Shown piece after piece: positions 25,355 to 34,067 of a DNA stretch of 64,000 nt. The translations under genes were made by a program, and so were the position numbers. The DNA comes from Ectobacillus polymachus (GTDB taxonomy: Bacteria; Bacillota; Bacilli; Bacillales; Bacillaceae_G). Under the pieces are notes generated by a model, which saw nothing but the letters and a program-made list of their open reading frames with translations, had not been told where the DNA came from and did not search any database. Position 1 is the first letter of the stretch; each line of letters opens with the position of its first letter. The stretch lies in the NCBI RefSeq assembly GCF_048159605.1, contig NZ_JBLREB010000001.1:558001-622000 (forward strand). Reading direction: 5' to 3'.

Positions 25355-25617
25355 AGCGATGACGGGGAGGAGTAGTTGTTATTGAAGCCTCACAGAGAGT
25401 CGGTGGCTGGTGGAAACCGATGGTTCAAAACAACGAACATCGCCCCTGAGTGTTGGGTTAAATAAGTAGGCTCAAACGTTAGCCACGTTATCGGCTCGGC
25501 TCTATGAGAGTCTCTGAGGCAAGAAATGATTATTTCTTGTGAAGAAGGGTGGTACCGCGAAATCATTCGCCCCTTTAGTCACGGTTTATTTGTGGCTTTG
25601 GGCGAATGTTTTTTTAT
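25355..25617 (+). promoter_or_regulatory. T-box leader, isoleucine specifier
   Basis: Hallmarks: AGTA/GAA internal loop in stem I with specifier ATC (25439-25441), hence isoleucine tRNA; the T-box AAGGGTGGTACCGCG (25545-25559); and a terminator with stem CATTCGCCC/GGGCGAATG (25564-25608) and T8. Uncharged tRNA would stabilise the antiterminator and allow ilvB to leuD expression. It starts two bases after the ilvD stop and I see no separate promoter, so it may act as an attenuator within the operon. Confidence 0.93.
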
Positions 25618-25647
25618 ATAAAAATACGGCTTGGGGGTTGAAAGGGC

Positions 25648-27339
25648 ATGACTACGCAAACAAAGGAACGTACAGGAGCAGAGCTTCTAATTCAATCGCT
25701 TACGAATGAAGGTGTAGAAATTATTTTCGGCTATCCTGGTGGGGCGGTTTTACCTCTTTATGATGCTTTATATGATTGCAGCATTCCCCATATTTTACCG
25801 AGACATGAACAGGGAGCGATTCATGCAGCCGAAGGGTATGCACGAGTAACAGGAAAACCCGGAGTTGTAATTGCAACGAGTGGACCAGGAGCGACGAATC
25901 TAATTACTGGATTAGCTGATGCGATGATTGATTCCCTTCCGCTTGTTGTGTTTACTGGTCAAGTATCGAGCCGAGTAATCGGATCCGATGCATTCCAAGA
26001 AGCAGACATTATTGGATTAACAATGCCAGTAACAAAGCATAATTATCAAATTCGTAAAGTGTCTGATCTGCCGCGAATTGTAAAAGAAGCGTTTCATATC
26101 GCTTCAACTGGTCGAAAGGGTCCGGTAGTAATTGATTTGCCAAAGAATATGGTCACAGAGAGAGCGACAGTAAGTAATCAAGTGGAAATCGATTTACCAG
26201 GCTATCAACCGAATTATGAACCAAATCGTCAACAAATTGCAAAGCTTTTAGCAGCTGTATCGAAGGCCAAGAAGCCTGTTATTCTTGCAGGTGCTGGCGT
26301 TCTTCACGCGGATGCTTCTAAAGAGCTTACGAAATTTGCACATTTATATCGTATTCCGGTTGTGAATACATTACTTGGACTAGGTTCATTCCCACCGCAG
26401 GATCCGCTTTTTTTAGGAATGGGCGGTATGCATGGAGCGTATGCAGCAAATATGGCCTTGTACGAATGTGATCTTCTCATAAATGTAGGAGCTAGATTCG
26501 ACGACCGTCTTACAGGTAACCTAGCCCATTTTGCTCAATTTGCTACTGTAGCACATATCGATATTGATCCAGCAGAAATTAGCAAAAATGTACCGACTGA
26601 AATTCCAATTGTTGCTTCTGCCAAACTTGCTCTGCAAGCCCTATTAGAAAAAGAAGGAGCAGCTGCTAATCACGAAGAATGGCTAGAATTAATGATAAGT
26701 CGAAAGGAAAAGTATCCGTTGCGATATGAAAAATGCGGAGAAGTATTAAAGCCGCAAACGGCCATTGAATTGTTGTATGAAGTAACAGAAGGGAAAGCAA
26801 TTGTAACTACGGATGTAGGGCAGCATCAAATGTGGGCAGCCCAGTATTATCCGCTTCAAGATCCAGACAAATGGGTTACATCTGGCGGACTTGGAACGAT
26901 GGGATTTGGATTACCGGCAGCTATCGGCGCTCAATTTGCAAGACCAAAAGAGTTGGTGGTAGCAGTTGTTGGAGATGCAGGCTTCCAAATGACGCTGCAA
27001 GAACTCAGCGTATTAAAGCAGCATCAATTACCAATTAAAGTTTTCATTTTAAACAATGAGGCGCTTGGAATGGTTCGTCAATGGCAGGAATCTTTTTACA
27101 AAGAGCGTTATTCTCATTCCTTGCTTTCTTGTCAACCGGATTTTGTTGCTTTGGCAGATGCTTATGGGATTAAGGGTGTTCGCATTACAGATCCAAAAAC
27201 TGCGAAACAGCAATTGGAAGAGGCAATCACATTTGATGGACCAGTATTAATCGATTGTCGCGTGCTACAATCGGAAATTGTTTTGCCGATGGTGGCACCT
27301 GGAAAAGGCATTCATCAGATGGAAGGTGTGGAAGAATGA
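25648..27339 (+). CDS. ilvB: Acetolactate synthase, large subunit
   Basis: A 563-residue thiamine-diphosphate enzyme making acetolactate or acetohydroxybutyrate from pyruvate. IFGYPGGAVLPLYDAL and the catalytic Glu in PRHEQGAIHAAEGYAR (near residue 53) form the N-terminal site; VVGDAGFQMTLQELSV near 440 is the ThDP/Mg2+ motif. First gene behind the T-box with GGGGGTTG upstream. It overlaps ilvN by ATGA, consistent with a 1:1 complex. Confidence 0.95.
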   Translation: MTTQTKERTGAELLIQSLTNEGVEIIFGYPGGAVLPLYDALYDCSIPHILPRHEQGAIHAAEGYARVTGKPGVVIATSGPGATNLITGLADAMIDSLPLVVFTGQVSSRVIGSDAFQEADIIGLTMPVTKHNYQIRKVSDLPRIVKEAFHIASTGRKGPVVIDLPKNMVTERATVSNQVEIDLPGYQPNYEPNRQQIAKLLAAVSKAKKPVILAGAGVLHADASKELTKFAHLYRIPVVNTLLGLGSFPPQDPLFLGMGGMHGAYAANMALYECDLLINVGARFDDRLTGNLAHFAQFATVAHIDIDPAEISKNVPTEIPIVASAKLALQALLEKEGAAANHEEWLELMISRKEKYPLRYEKCGEVLKPQTAIELLYEVTEGKAIVTTDVGQHQMWAAQYYPLQDPDKWVTSGGLGTMGFGLPAAIGAQFARPKELVVAVVGDAGFQMTLQELSVLKQHQLPIKVFILNNEALGMVRQWQESFYKERYSHSLLSCQPDFVALADAYGIKGVRITDPKTAKQQLEEAITFDGPVLIDCRVLQSEIVLPMVAPGKGIHQMEGVEE

Positions 27340-27851
27340 AGCGAATTGTAACGGCAACGGTTCGAAATCAAAGTGGTGTCCTAAATCGTATTACTGGGGT
27401 TATGTCGAGAAGGCAATTCAATATTGAAAGCATTTCAGTAGGTCACACAGAAGCTGCTGATCTTTCTCGGATGACATTCGTTGTACATGTTGACAATCTA
27501 CAGCAAGTGGAGCAGCTTATTAAAAACCTTCATAAGCAAATAGATGTAATTAAGGTGTCTGATATTACAGATGAAGCGATGATTGCTCGCGAGCTCGCAC
27601 TAATTAAAGTGTCGACTACGCTGGCAACTCGCACTGAGATTTATAGCTTAATTGAACCATTCCGTGCTTCCGTTATCGATGTTGGCAAAGATTCTGTCGT
27701 TGTCCAAGTAACAGGAACATCGGATAAGGTAGAAGCATTAATTGAATTGCTTCGTCCGTACGGGTTGAAAGAAATTGCCCGTACAGGCGTTACCGCATTT
27801 ACACGCAGTATGAAGAAGCAAGATAAACAACAAATGATGATTATTCATTAA
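27336..27851 (+). CDS. ilvN: Acetolactate synthase, small regulatory subunit
   Basis: A 171-residue protein with an N-terminal ACT domain (NQSGVLNRITGVMSRRQFNIES, residues 10-31) that binds valine and a C-terminal IlvN domain near 85-160. The ATG at 27336 overlaps the ilvB stop; longer upstream frames lie in ilvB. It activates IlvB and gives feedback inhibition. Confidence 0.94.
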   Translation: MKRIVTATVRNQSGVLNRITGVMSRRQFNIESISVGHTEAADLSRMTFVVHVDNLQQVEQLIKNLHKQIDVIKVSDITDEAMIARELALIKVSTTLATRTEIYSLIEPFRASVIDVGKDSVVVQVTGTSDKVEALIELLRPYGLKEIARTGVTAFTRSMKKQDKQQMMIIH

Positions 27852-27870
27852 AAATTAGGAGGAAAAGAAA

Positions 27871-28878
27871 ATGACAAAAGTATATTATAAGGATTCCGTT
27901 ACAAACAACGTATTAGAGGGAAAGACAATTGCAATCATCGGTTATGGTTCTCAAGGCCATGCACATGCACAAAATTTACGAGATAATGGTTTTACTGTAA
28001 TCATTGGAGTTCGTCCAGGAAAATCATTTGATAAAGCTAAGGAAGATGGATTTTCTGTTAAAACAGTTGCAGAAGCTGCGAAGGAAGCAGATGTTGTGAT
28101 GATCCTGCTTCCAGATGAAAGACAACCAGAAGTTTATGAAGCAGAAATCGCTCCAAACTTAGAAGCGGGTAATAGCCTTGCATTTGCTCACGGCTTTAAC
28201 ATTCACTTTAAACAAATCACTCCACCAGCTGATGTTGATGTATTCCTAGTAGCACCTAAAGGTCCGGGACATCTAGTTAGACGTACGTTTGTAGAAGGCG
28301 GAGCTGTTCCAGCATTGTTTGCTGTCTATCAAGATGCAACAGGTACTGCAACTGAAAAAGCATTGTCATATGCAGATGGCATCGGCGCAACTCGTGCAGG
28401 GGTGCTTCAAACAACATTCCAAGAAGAAACAGAAACCGATCTATTCGGAGAACAAGCTGTTCTTTGCGGCGGGGTAACAGCACTTGTAAAAGCTGGATTT
28501 GAAACGCTTGTTGAAGCAGGATACCAACCAGAATTGGCTTATTTTGAAACATTCCATGAGTTAAAATTAATCGTTGATTTGATGTATGAAGGCGGTATTG
28601 CAAACATGCATTATTCCATCTCGGATACAGCACAATGGGGCGATTATGTATCTGGACCACGTGTCGTAACAGCAGATTCAAAGAAAGCAATGAAGGACGT
28701 TCTTACTGACATTCAAAATGGAACATTTGCAAAAGGATGGATTGAAGAACATAAATCAGGTCGTCCAAACTTTAATAAATTTGTGGAAGCTGAAAAGAAT
28801 CATCAACTTGAAACGGTTGGAAGCAAACTACGTGAAATGATGCCATTTGTAAAACCACGCACTAAAGTGGAGGCATAA
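27871..28878 (+). CDS. ilvC: Ketol-acid reductoisomerase
   Basis: A 335-residue class I enzyme that isomerises and reduces acetolactate with NADPH and Mg2+. The Rossmann motif GYGSQGHAHAQNLRD is near residue 25, and the knotted C-terminal domain carries DLFGEQAVLCGG near 192 and HELKLIVDLMYEGGI near 231, with the metal-binding Asp and Glu. TAGGAGG precedes the ATG. leuA starts three bases after its stop. Confidence 0.96.
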   Translation: MTKVYYKDSVTNNVLEGKTIAIIGYGSQGHAHAQNLRDNGFTVIIGVRPGKSFDKAKEDGFSVKTVAEAAKEADVVMILLPDERQPEVYEAEIAPNLEAGNSLAFAHGFNIHFKQITPPADVDVFLVAPKGPGHLVRRTFVEGGAVPALFAVYQDATGTATEKALSYADGIGATRAGVLQTTFQEETETDLFGEQAVLCGGVTALVKAGFETLVEAGYQPELAYFETFHELKLIVDLMYEGGIANMHYSISDTAQWGDYVSGPRVVTADSKKAMKDVLTDIQNGTFAKGWIEEHKSGRPNFNKFVEAEKNHQLETVGSKLREMMPFVKPRTKVEA

Positions 28879-28880
28879 GC

Positions 28881-30401
28881 ATGAGACGAATTCTATTCAT
28901 GGATACGACGCTTAGAGATGGGGAACAATCAGCCGGCGTAAACTTGAATTCGCAAGAAAAATTACAAATTGCTCGTCAGTTAGAAAAATTAGGAATTAAC
29001 ATCATGGAAGCAGGCTTTGCAGCTGCTTCCGATGGTGATTTCCAATCTGTAAGTGATATAGCAAATATCGTGAAAACTTCCTCCGTAATGAGCCTTGCAC
29101 GTGCAAAGGAAAGCGATATTAAAACGGCCTATGAGGCACTAAAACATGCAGCAGAACCACGCTTGCATGTGTTCATTGCGACAAGTGACATTCATATGAA
29201 ATACAAGCTTCGTATGACACGAGAGCAAGTATTGGATTCGGTTAAAGAGTCAGTAACACTAGCAAAATCATTATTTCCAGTTGTTCAATTCTCGGCTGAA
29301 GATGCAACGAGAACAGATTATGCTTTTCTTGCACAAACAGTTGAACAAGCCATTCGTTACGGTGCAGATGTAATCAATATTCCAGATACGGTTGGCTATA
29401 CCCATCCGCAAGAATACTACGCTCTTTTTCAGTACTTAAAACAGCACGTTCCATCTTATGAAAAAGCAATTTTCTCTTGTCATTGCCATGATGATCTTGG
29501 GATGGCTACAGCAAATTCGCTAGCTGCTATTGAAAGTGGTATAGGTCAAGTAGAAGGAACGATAAATGGAATTGGAGAACGTGCCGGAAACGCTGCTTTA
29601 GAGGAAATTGCCGTTGCCCTTCATATTCGTAAGGATCATTATCACGCTTTCTCCTCCTTGCAATTAAAGGAAATTAAGGCAACAAGCTCATTAGTGAGTC
29701 GCTTAACGGGAATGGCAGTTCCAAAAAATAAAGCAGTCGTCGGCGCAAATGCATTTGCACATGAATCTGGTATTCACCAGGACGGCGTATTGAAGGAAGC
29801 ATCTACCTACGAAATTATTTCTCCAGAGCTTGTTGGAGAAGAACAAAATAAGCTAGTACTAGGAAAGCATTCGGGTCGTCATGCGTTTACAGAACGAATG
29901 ATTGAGCTTGGCTATGTATTAACGGACGAAGAGCGAGATCGTGCATTCCGGGCATTTAAACAGCTAGCTGACCGAAAGAAAGAAATAACAGAAGCAGACT
30001 TGCATGCACTTGTCTTAGGAGAAACATCGCTTCTCAATCAACCTTATGAAGTGAAAGATTTACATGTGAGCTTTAATTCCAATGGTACACAATCAGCAAC
30101 CGTTGTTTTAGAAGATGAGCACGGAGCTATTTTAGAGGATGCAGCAACAGGTGCAGGTAGTATTGAAGCAATTTACAATGCAATTCATCGAATTTTGAAG
30201 AAAGAATATCGCCTTGTTGATTACCGAATTCAGTCTATTACGCAAGGACAGGACGCATTGGCACATGTAAATGTTGAGCTTAGTGAGGATGGTAAGAAAG
30301 TATCAGGATTTGGCGTAGCACAGGATGTTCTTGAAGCATCTGCTAGAGCTTATGTCCATGCAGCAGGAAAACTTATACGGCTATCAGCAATAAAACGGTG
30401 A
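28881..30401 (+). CDS. leuA: 2-Isopropylmalate synthase
   Basis: A 506-residue enzyme for the first step of leucine synthesis. The DRE-TIM barrel opens with DTTLRDGEQSAGVNLN (residues 8-23); HCHDDLGMATANS near 200 gives metal His ligands; the end (about 390-506) is the LeuA allosteric dimer domain for leucine feedback. Its translation is probably coupled to ilvC, three bases away. Confidence 0.95.
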   Translation: MRRILFMDTTLRDGEQSAGVNLNSQEKLQIARQLEKLGINIMEAGFAAASDGDFQSVSDIANIVKTSSVMSLARAKESDIKTAYEALKHAAEPRLHVFIATSDIHMKYKLRMTREQVLDSVKESVTLAKSLFPVVQFSAEDATRTDYAFLAQTVEQAIRYGADVINIPDTVGYTHPQEYYALFQYLKQHVPSYEKAIFSCHCHDDLGMATANSLAAIESGIGQVEGTINGIGERAGNAALEEIAVALHIRKDHYHAFSSLQLKEIKATSSLVSRLTGMAVPKNKAVVGANAFAHESGIHQDGVLKEASTYEIISPELVGEEQNKLVLGKHSGRHAFTERMIELGYVLTDEERDRAFRAFKQLADRKKEITEADLHALVLGETSLLNQPYEVKDLHVSFNSNGTQSATVVLEDEHGAILEDAATGAGSIEAIYNAIHRILKKEYRLVDYRIQSITQGQDALAHVNVELSEDGKKVSGFGVAQDVLEASARAYVHAAGKLIRLSAIKR

Positions 30402-30412
30402 GGTGAAAAAGA

Positions 30413-31501
30413 GTGGAAAAGAGAATAGTTTGTTTAGCAGGTGACGGCATTGGCCCAGAGGTTATGGAGAGTGCTAAGAAAATATTAGAAGTAATAGAAC
30501 GGTTGTATGGTCACCGTTTTCATTTGCAGGATGAATTATTTGGGGGTGCGGCTATTGACGAATACGGTCAACCGCTTCCAGCTCGTACACTTACGGCATG
30601 CTTAACGAGTGACGCAATTTTATTAGCTGCTGTTGGGGGTCCAAAATGGGATCATACACCGGAGCGTCCAGAAAAAGGTCTATTGGCTTTACGCAAAGGG
30701 CTTGGTGTATTTGCAAATGTAAGACCAGTTGAAGTGGAGAATTCCTTAGCTTATTTGTCGCCGTTAAAAGAAGAACGGGCGAAGGATGTACAATTCGTTG
30801 TAGTACGTGAACTAACGGGAGGTCTGTATTTCGCGCTTCCTAAGGAGAGAGATACAGACAAGGCGACAGATACACTTTCGTATACGAGAAAAGAGATTGA
30901 AAGAATAATAGAATATGCATTTAAACTTGCAAGAACAAGAAGAAAAAAAGTAACGAGTATTGACAAAGCGAATGTACTGGAAACGAGTAAACTTTGGAGA
31001 GAAATCGCCTTGGAAATTTCCAAGCGCTATGAGGATGTAGAGCTAGAACATTTATATGTTGATGCTGCCTCCATGGAAATGATTCGGAACCCAGGAAAAT
31101 TTGATGTACTTGTAACAGAAAACATGTTTGGTGATATTTTAAGCGATGAGGCATCTGTATTAACAGGCTCCTTAGGTATGCTGCCTTCAGCAAGTCACTC
31201 TGAAAGTGGTCCTTCCTTATATGAACCTGTTCACGGATCCGCTCCAGATATTGCAGGAAAAAATATTGCTAATCCAGTTGCTATGCTTCGTTCACTAGCA
31301 TTATTACTAGAGCAATCATTTGGATTAACAAATGAAGCGAAAGCCATCACAAATGCAATTTCTGCTGTATTAGGTGAAGGTTATTTCACAGCAGACCTTG
31401 GAGGAAAAGAAACAACGACATCGTTTACGAATCGTATTGTTCAGACGATAGAAGAACAAGTATTAGTGGGGAGAGGAAGGGCGTCAATTACTCATGACTG
31501 A
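30413..31501 (+). CDS. leuB: 3-Isopropylmalate dehydrogenase
   Basis: A 362-residue NAD-dependent oxidative decarboxylase. AGDGIGPEVM (residues 9-18), VRELTGGLYF near 135 and the metal/substrate Asp residues in ENMFGDILSDEAS near 240 are conserved, as is the NAD site HGSAPDIAGK near 281. It starts at GTG with GGTGAAAAAG upstream. The last codons (THD, stop) run into the transposon-derived insert, so the C-terminus was altered by three to several residues. This end is far from the active site, so activity is probably kept. Confidence 0.93.
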   Translation: MEKRIVCLAGDGIGPEVMESAKKILEVIERLYGHRFHLQDELFGGAAIDEYGQPLPARTLTACLTSDAILLAAVGGPKWDHTPERPEKGLLALRKGLGVFANVRPVEVENSLAYLSPLKEERAKDVQFVVVRELTGGLYFALPKERDTDKATDTLSYTRKEIERIIEYAFKLARTRRKKVTSIDKANVLETSKLWREIALEISKRYEDVELEHLYVDAASMEMIRNPGKFDVLVTENMFGDILSDEASVLTGSLGMLPSASHSESGPSLYEPVHGSAPDIAGKNIANPVAMLRSLALLLEQSFGLTNEAKAITNAISAVLGEGYFTADLGGKETTTSFTNRIVQTIEEQVLVGRGRASITHD

Positions 31502-31700
31502 AGTCGCGAGCTTGTAGCTACCCAGAAGTGCAAACGTCTTGCGACTCCTTCCTTAGGGTGGTGTTACATCGTGGGCAGATTGACCGCTACCCTACTACAA
31601 GGGATATACCCAAATAGCAACCGTTACGCAGGCGGTTTTTGCCTAGTGGCAGTACTAGGCTTCCACATCCAACTAGGCAGACGAATACGTCTAAGATTTT
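31498..31700 (+). ncRNA. HEARO-like (omega) guide-RNA region
   Basis: Helices: AGTCGC/GCGACT (31502-31507 with 31541-31546) enclosing AGCT/AGCT; GGGTGGT with ACCGCTACCC (31556-31562 with 31583-31592); AACCG/CGGTT (31619-31623 with 31633-31637); GCCTAGT/ACTAGGC (31641-31647 with 31654-31660); AGACG/CGTCT (31679-31692). This order and several loops agree with my memory of HEARO RNAs found before iscB genes. Whether it is still made and functional is unknown. Confidence 0.55.
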
Positions 31701-31907
31701 ACGCTACAAACGACTTTTTGTAACAACCTCATATCTTGTCAAAGAGCAAAACGAGCAAAGGAGTGCCTTCCATATTCAACGGTTTTCTCCTTTGTCCCAA
31801 TTAAACTATAACACGAAAGGAGGAATACAGGACGTGTTTTTGCTTACGCAAAAATCGCACATTTCTCCCGTGACTGAAGTCACGGGTGTCCTGTACGAAA
31901 ATTATGA
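31498..31907 (+). mobile_element. Decayed IscB/HEARO (IS200/IS605-related) element between leuB and leuC
   Basis: About 410 bases split leuB from leuC, which normally are adjacent. The insert follows ATGA, the known HEARO target; both ends carry GACTGAAGTC hairpins (31497-31506 and 31871-31880); and inside are a highly structured region, then AAAGGAGG, then codons reading IQDVFLLTQK, similar to IscB N-termini (family similarity from memory). The right end falls at a second ATGA, which is the leuC start. No complete nuclease or transposase remains, so it is non-autonomous. Confidence 0.65.
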
Positions 31908-31923
31908 AGAAAACACTGTTTGA
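31825..31923 (+). pseudogene. iscB remnant fused to the old leuB tail
   Basis: After AAAGGAGG (31816-31823) a short frame reads IQDVFLLTQKSH, with ATA at the expected ATG and a GTG three codons later. It then enters the end hairpin and stops at 31921-31923, inside leuC. The internal nuclease domains (RuvC, HNH) are deleted. Because the stop lies 17 bases after the leuC ATG, ribosomes on this frame could deliver to leuC. Confidence 0.5.
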
Positions 31924-33298
31924 TAAATTGTGGGATCGGCATGTTGTTGCAAGCTCAGAAAATGGAACAGATTTAATTTACATCGATCTTCATCTTGTAC
32001 ATGAAGTAACATCTCCGCAAGCATTTGAAGGATTGCGGTTGACAAATCGTAAGGTACGTAGACCGGATCGTACCTTTGCGACAATGGACCATAATGTGCC
32101 TACAAAGGACGTATGGAATATTACTGATGTTATTGCGAAAAAGCAAATGGATACTCTTCGTGCAAACTGCGAAGAATTTGGAATCACTTTAGCAGATATG
32201 AATGATGATCGCCAAGGTATTGTGCATGTAATCGGTCCAGAACTTGGATTAACACAGCCTGGGAAAACAATCGTCTGCGGTGATAGTCATACGTCCACAC
32301 ACGGTGCGTTTGGAGCACTTGCATTCGGGATTGGAACAAGTGAAGTGGAGCATGTATTAGCGACGCAAACCCTTTGGCAAAAGAAGCCAAAATCAATGGG
32401 AGTTGAACTCAAAGGAAAACTTGCGCAAGGTGTATATGCAAAGGATATTATCTTACATCTTCTTGCAACATATGGTGTTTCTATGGGGACAGGTCATGTT
32501 ATTGAATTCTACGGTGATGCCATTAAAGCGCTATCGATGGAAGAGAGAATGACCATTTGCAATATGGCAATTGAGGGCGGAGCAAAGGCTGGTTTAATCG
32601 CACCAGATGAGACGACATTTGCATACATAAAGGGTCGTCCATATGCTCCGGAACATTTTGAAGAGGCAGTAAATGATTGGAAAACCTTGTATACAGAAGA
32701 AGGGGCAGTCTTTGATCGCCACGTTACTGTAGATGTTTCATCTCTTTCTCCATACGTTACGTGGGGAACCAATCCAGGTATGGGTGTTCGTATTGATGAA
32801 ATGTTCCCGGAAATAACAAACAAAAATCTTGAACGTGCCTATACCTATATGGACCTTAAGCCTGGGCAAACTCCATCCGATATTCCGGTCGGGCATGTGT
32901 TCATCGGCTCATGTACGAATTCACGTTTGTCAGATTTAGAGGAAGCTGCTTCCATTGTAAAGGGAAGAAAGGTAAAGGAAGGCGTCCGGGCACTCGTTGT
33001 GCCAGGCTCGAAACAAGTACGCTTGCAAGCAATGGAAAAAGGCTTGGACAAAATCTTTATCGATGCTGGGTTTGAATGGCGTGAGGTTGGCTGCTCGATG
33101 TGTTTAGGAATGAATCCTGATCAAGTGCCTGCAGGAGAACATTGTGCCTCAACTTCCAATCGTAATTTTGAAGGCCGACAAGGCAAAGGAGCACGTACAC
33201 ATCTTGTTAGTCCTGCTATGGCAGCTGCAGCAGCAATCTACGGAACATTCGTGGACATTAGAAAGGAGGAGTACCGTGAAACCGTTTCATACGCATAA
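31904..33298 (+). CDS. leuC: 3-Isopropylmalate dehydratase, large subunit
   Basis: A 464-residue aconitase-family enzyme. The three Fe-S cysteines are in GSCTNSRLSDLEEA near residue 340 and CSMCLGMNPDQV near 400; HTSTHGAFGALAFGIGTSEVEH near 125 is the family signature. I start at ATG 31904 (MKKTLFDKLW), the normal N-terminus. Directly upstream is transposon end without a ribosome site, so translation probably depends on coupling to the short frame before it. Overlaps leuD by 23 bases. Confidence 0.94.
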   Translation: MKKTLFDKLWDRHVVASSENGTDLIYIDLHLVHEVTSPQAFEGLRLTNRKVRRPDRTFATMDHNVPTKDVWNITDVIAKKQMDTLRANCEEFGITLADMNDDRQGIVHVIGPELGLTQPGKTIVCGDSHTSTHGAFGALAFGIGTSEVEHVLATQTLWQKKPKSMGVELKGKLAQGVYAKDIILHLLATYGVSMGTGHVIEFYGDAIKALSMEERMTICNMAIEGGAKAGLIAPDETTFAYIKGRPYAPEHFEEAVNDWKTLYTEEGAVFDRHVTVDVSSLSPYVTWGTNPGMGVRIDEMFPEITNKNLERAYTYMDLKPGQTPSDIPVGHVFIGSCTNSRLSDLEEAASIVKGRKVKEGVRALVVPGSKQVRLQAMEKGLDKIFIDAGFEWREVGCSMCLGMNPDQVPAGEHCASTSNRNFEGRQGKGARTHLVSPAMAAAAAIYGTFVDIRKEEYRETVSYA

Positions 33299-33842
33299 AG
33301 GCACTGTTGTCGCTCTTATGAGTGACAATATTGACACGGATCAAATTATTCCAAAACAATATTTAAAGCGCATTGAACGTACGGGATTTGGACAGTTTCT
33401 CTTTGATGAATGGCGCTACAATGATGATCGAAGTGATAATCCGGCATTCCCTTTAAATAGTAGAAAACTTGCTACCATATTAGTAGCAGGTGACAATTTT
33501 GGCTGTGGATCATCTCGTGAGCATGCCCCTTGGGCCCTGGATGATTACGGAATTCGCGTTATTATAGCGGGAAGCTTTGCAGATATTTTTTATATGAATT
33601 GCACAAAAAATGGTATTCTTCCTGTCGTTCTAAGTGAAAAAGAACGAAAGATTCTAAGCAATCAAGGTGCTGATGAAGAAGTAGTCGTAGATTTAGAGAA
33701 ACAAACGATTTCTACAAAAGATGATATCTTTTCTTTTGAAATTGAGCCTGTTTGGAAGGAAAAACTATTACTTGGGCTTGACGATATTGCATTGACGCTC
33801 AAGTATGAAAAAGAAATTACAAGCTATGAGCAGCAATTATAG
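33276..33842 (+). CDS. leuD: 3-Isopropylmalate dehydratase, small subunit
   Basis: A 188-residue swivelling domain that pairs with LeuC. DNIDTDQIIPKQYLK near residue 17 and the substrate loop NFGCGSSREHAPWAL near 70 are conserved. Starts at GTG 33276 behind AAAGGAGG inside leuC. Last gene of the ilv-leu operon, followed by a terminator. Confidence 0.95.
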   Translation: MKPFHTHKGTVVALMSDNIDTDQIIPKQYLKRIERTGFGQFLFDEWRYNDDRSDNPAFPLNSRKLATILVAGDNFGCGSSREHAPWALDDYGIRVIIAGSFADIFYMNCTKNGILPVVLSEKERKILSNQGADEEVVVDLEKQTISTKDDIFSFEIEPVWKEKLLLGLDDIALTLKYEKEITSYEQQL

Positions 33843-33851
33843 TCAGGATAG

Positions 33852-33885
33852 ACCTTCAATTCTAAAACAGAGTTGAAGGTTTTTC
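33852..33885 (+). terminator. Terminator of the ilv-leu operon
   Basis: ACCTTCAA and TTGAAGGT stem with a 12-base loop and a T5 run. Confidence 0.75.
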
Positions 33886-33995
33886 TGTGCATAAATTATG
33901 CATAATTTTATACATATATGAAAATCATTACTTTTTCATAAAGTCTTGAATAAACAGGGCAGAAACGAGATAATGGATACATATTTCGAAAACAT

Positions 33996-34024
33996 TTGAC
34001 ATAATTTTTATTCCTTTGTATCTT
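33996..34024 (+). promoter_or_regulatory. SigA promoter of the his operon
   Basis: TTGACA, 17 bases, TATCTT, about 44 bases before the hisZ ATG. No T-box or obvious operator is seen. Confidence 0.65.
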
Positions 34025-34067
34025 TTAATATAACTACTTTTGTTTCCTAAGACAAGGAGTGTTACAA

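Noticed and set aside
31639..31923. A 94-residue protein-coding gene between leuB and leuC
   Set aside because: The upstream part overlaps the structured RNA region and has no ribosome site; only the last 30 codons have a start signal, treated as an iscB remnant.
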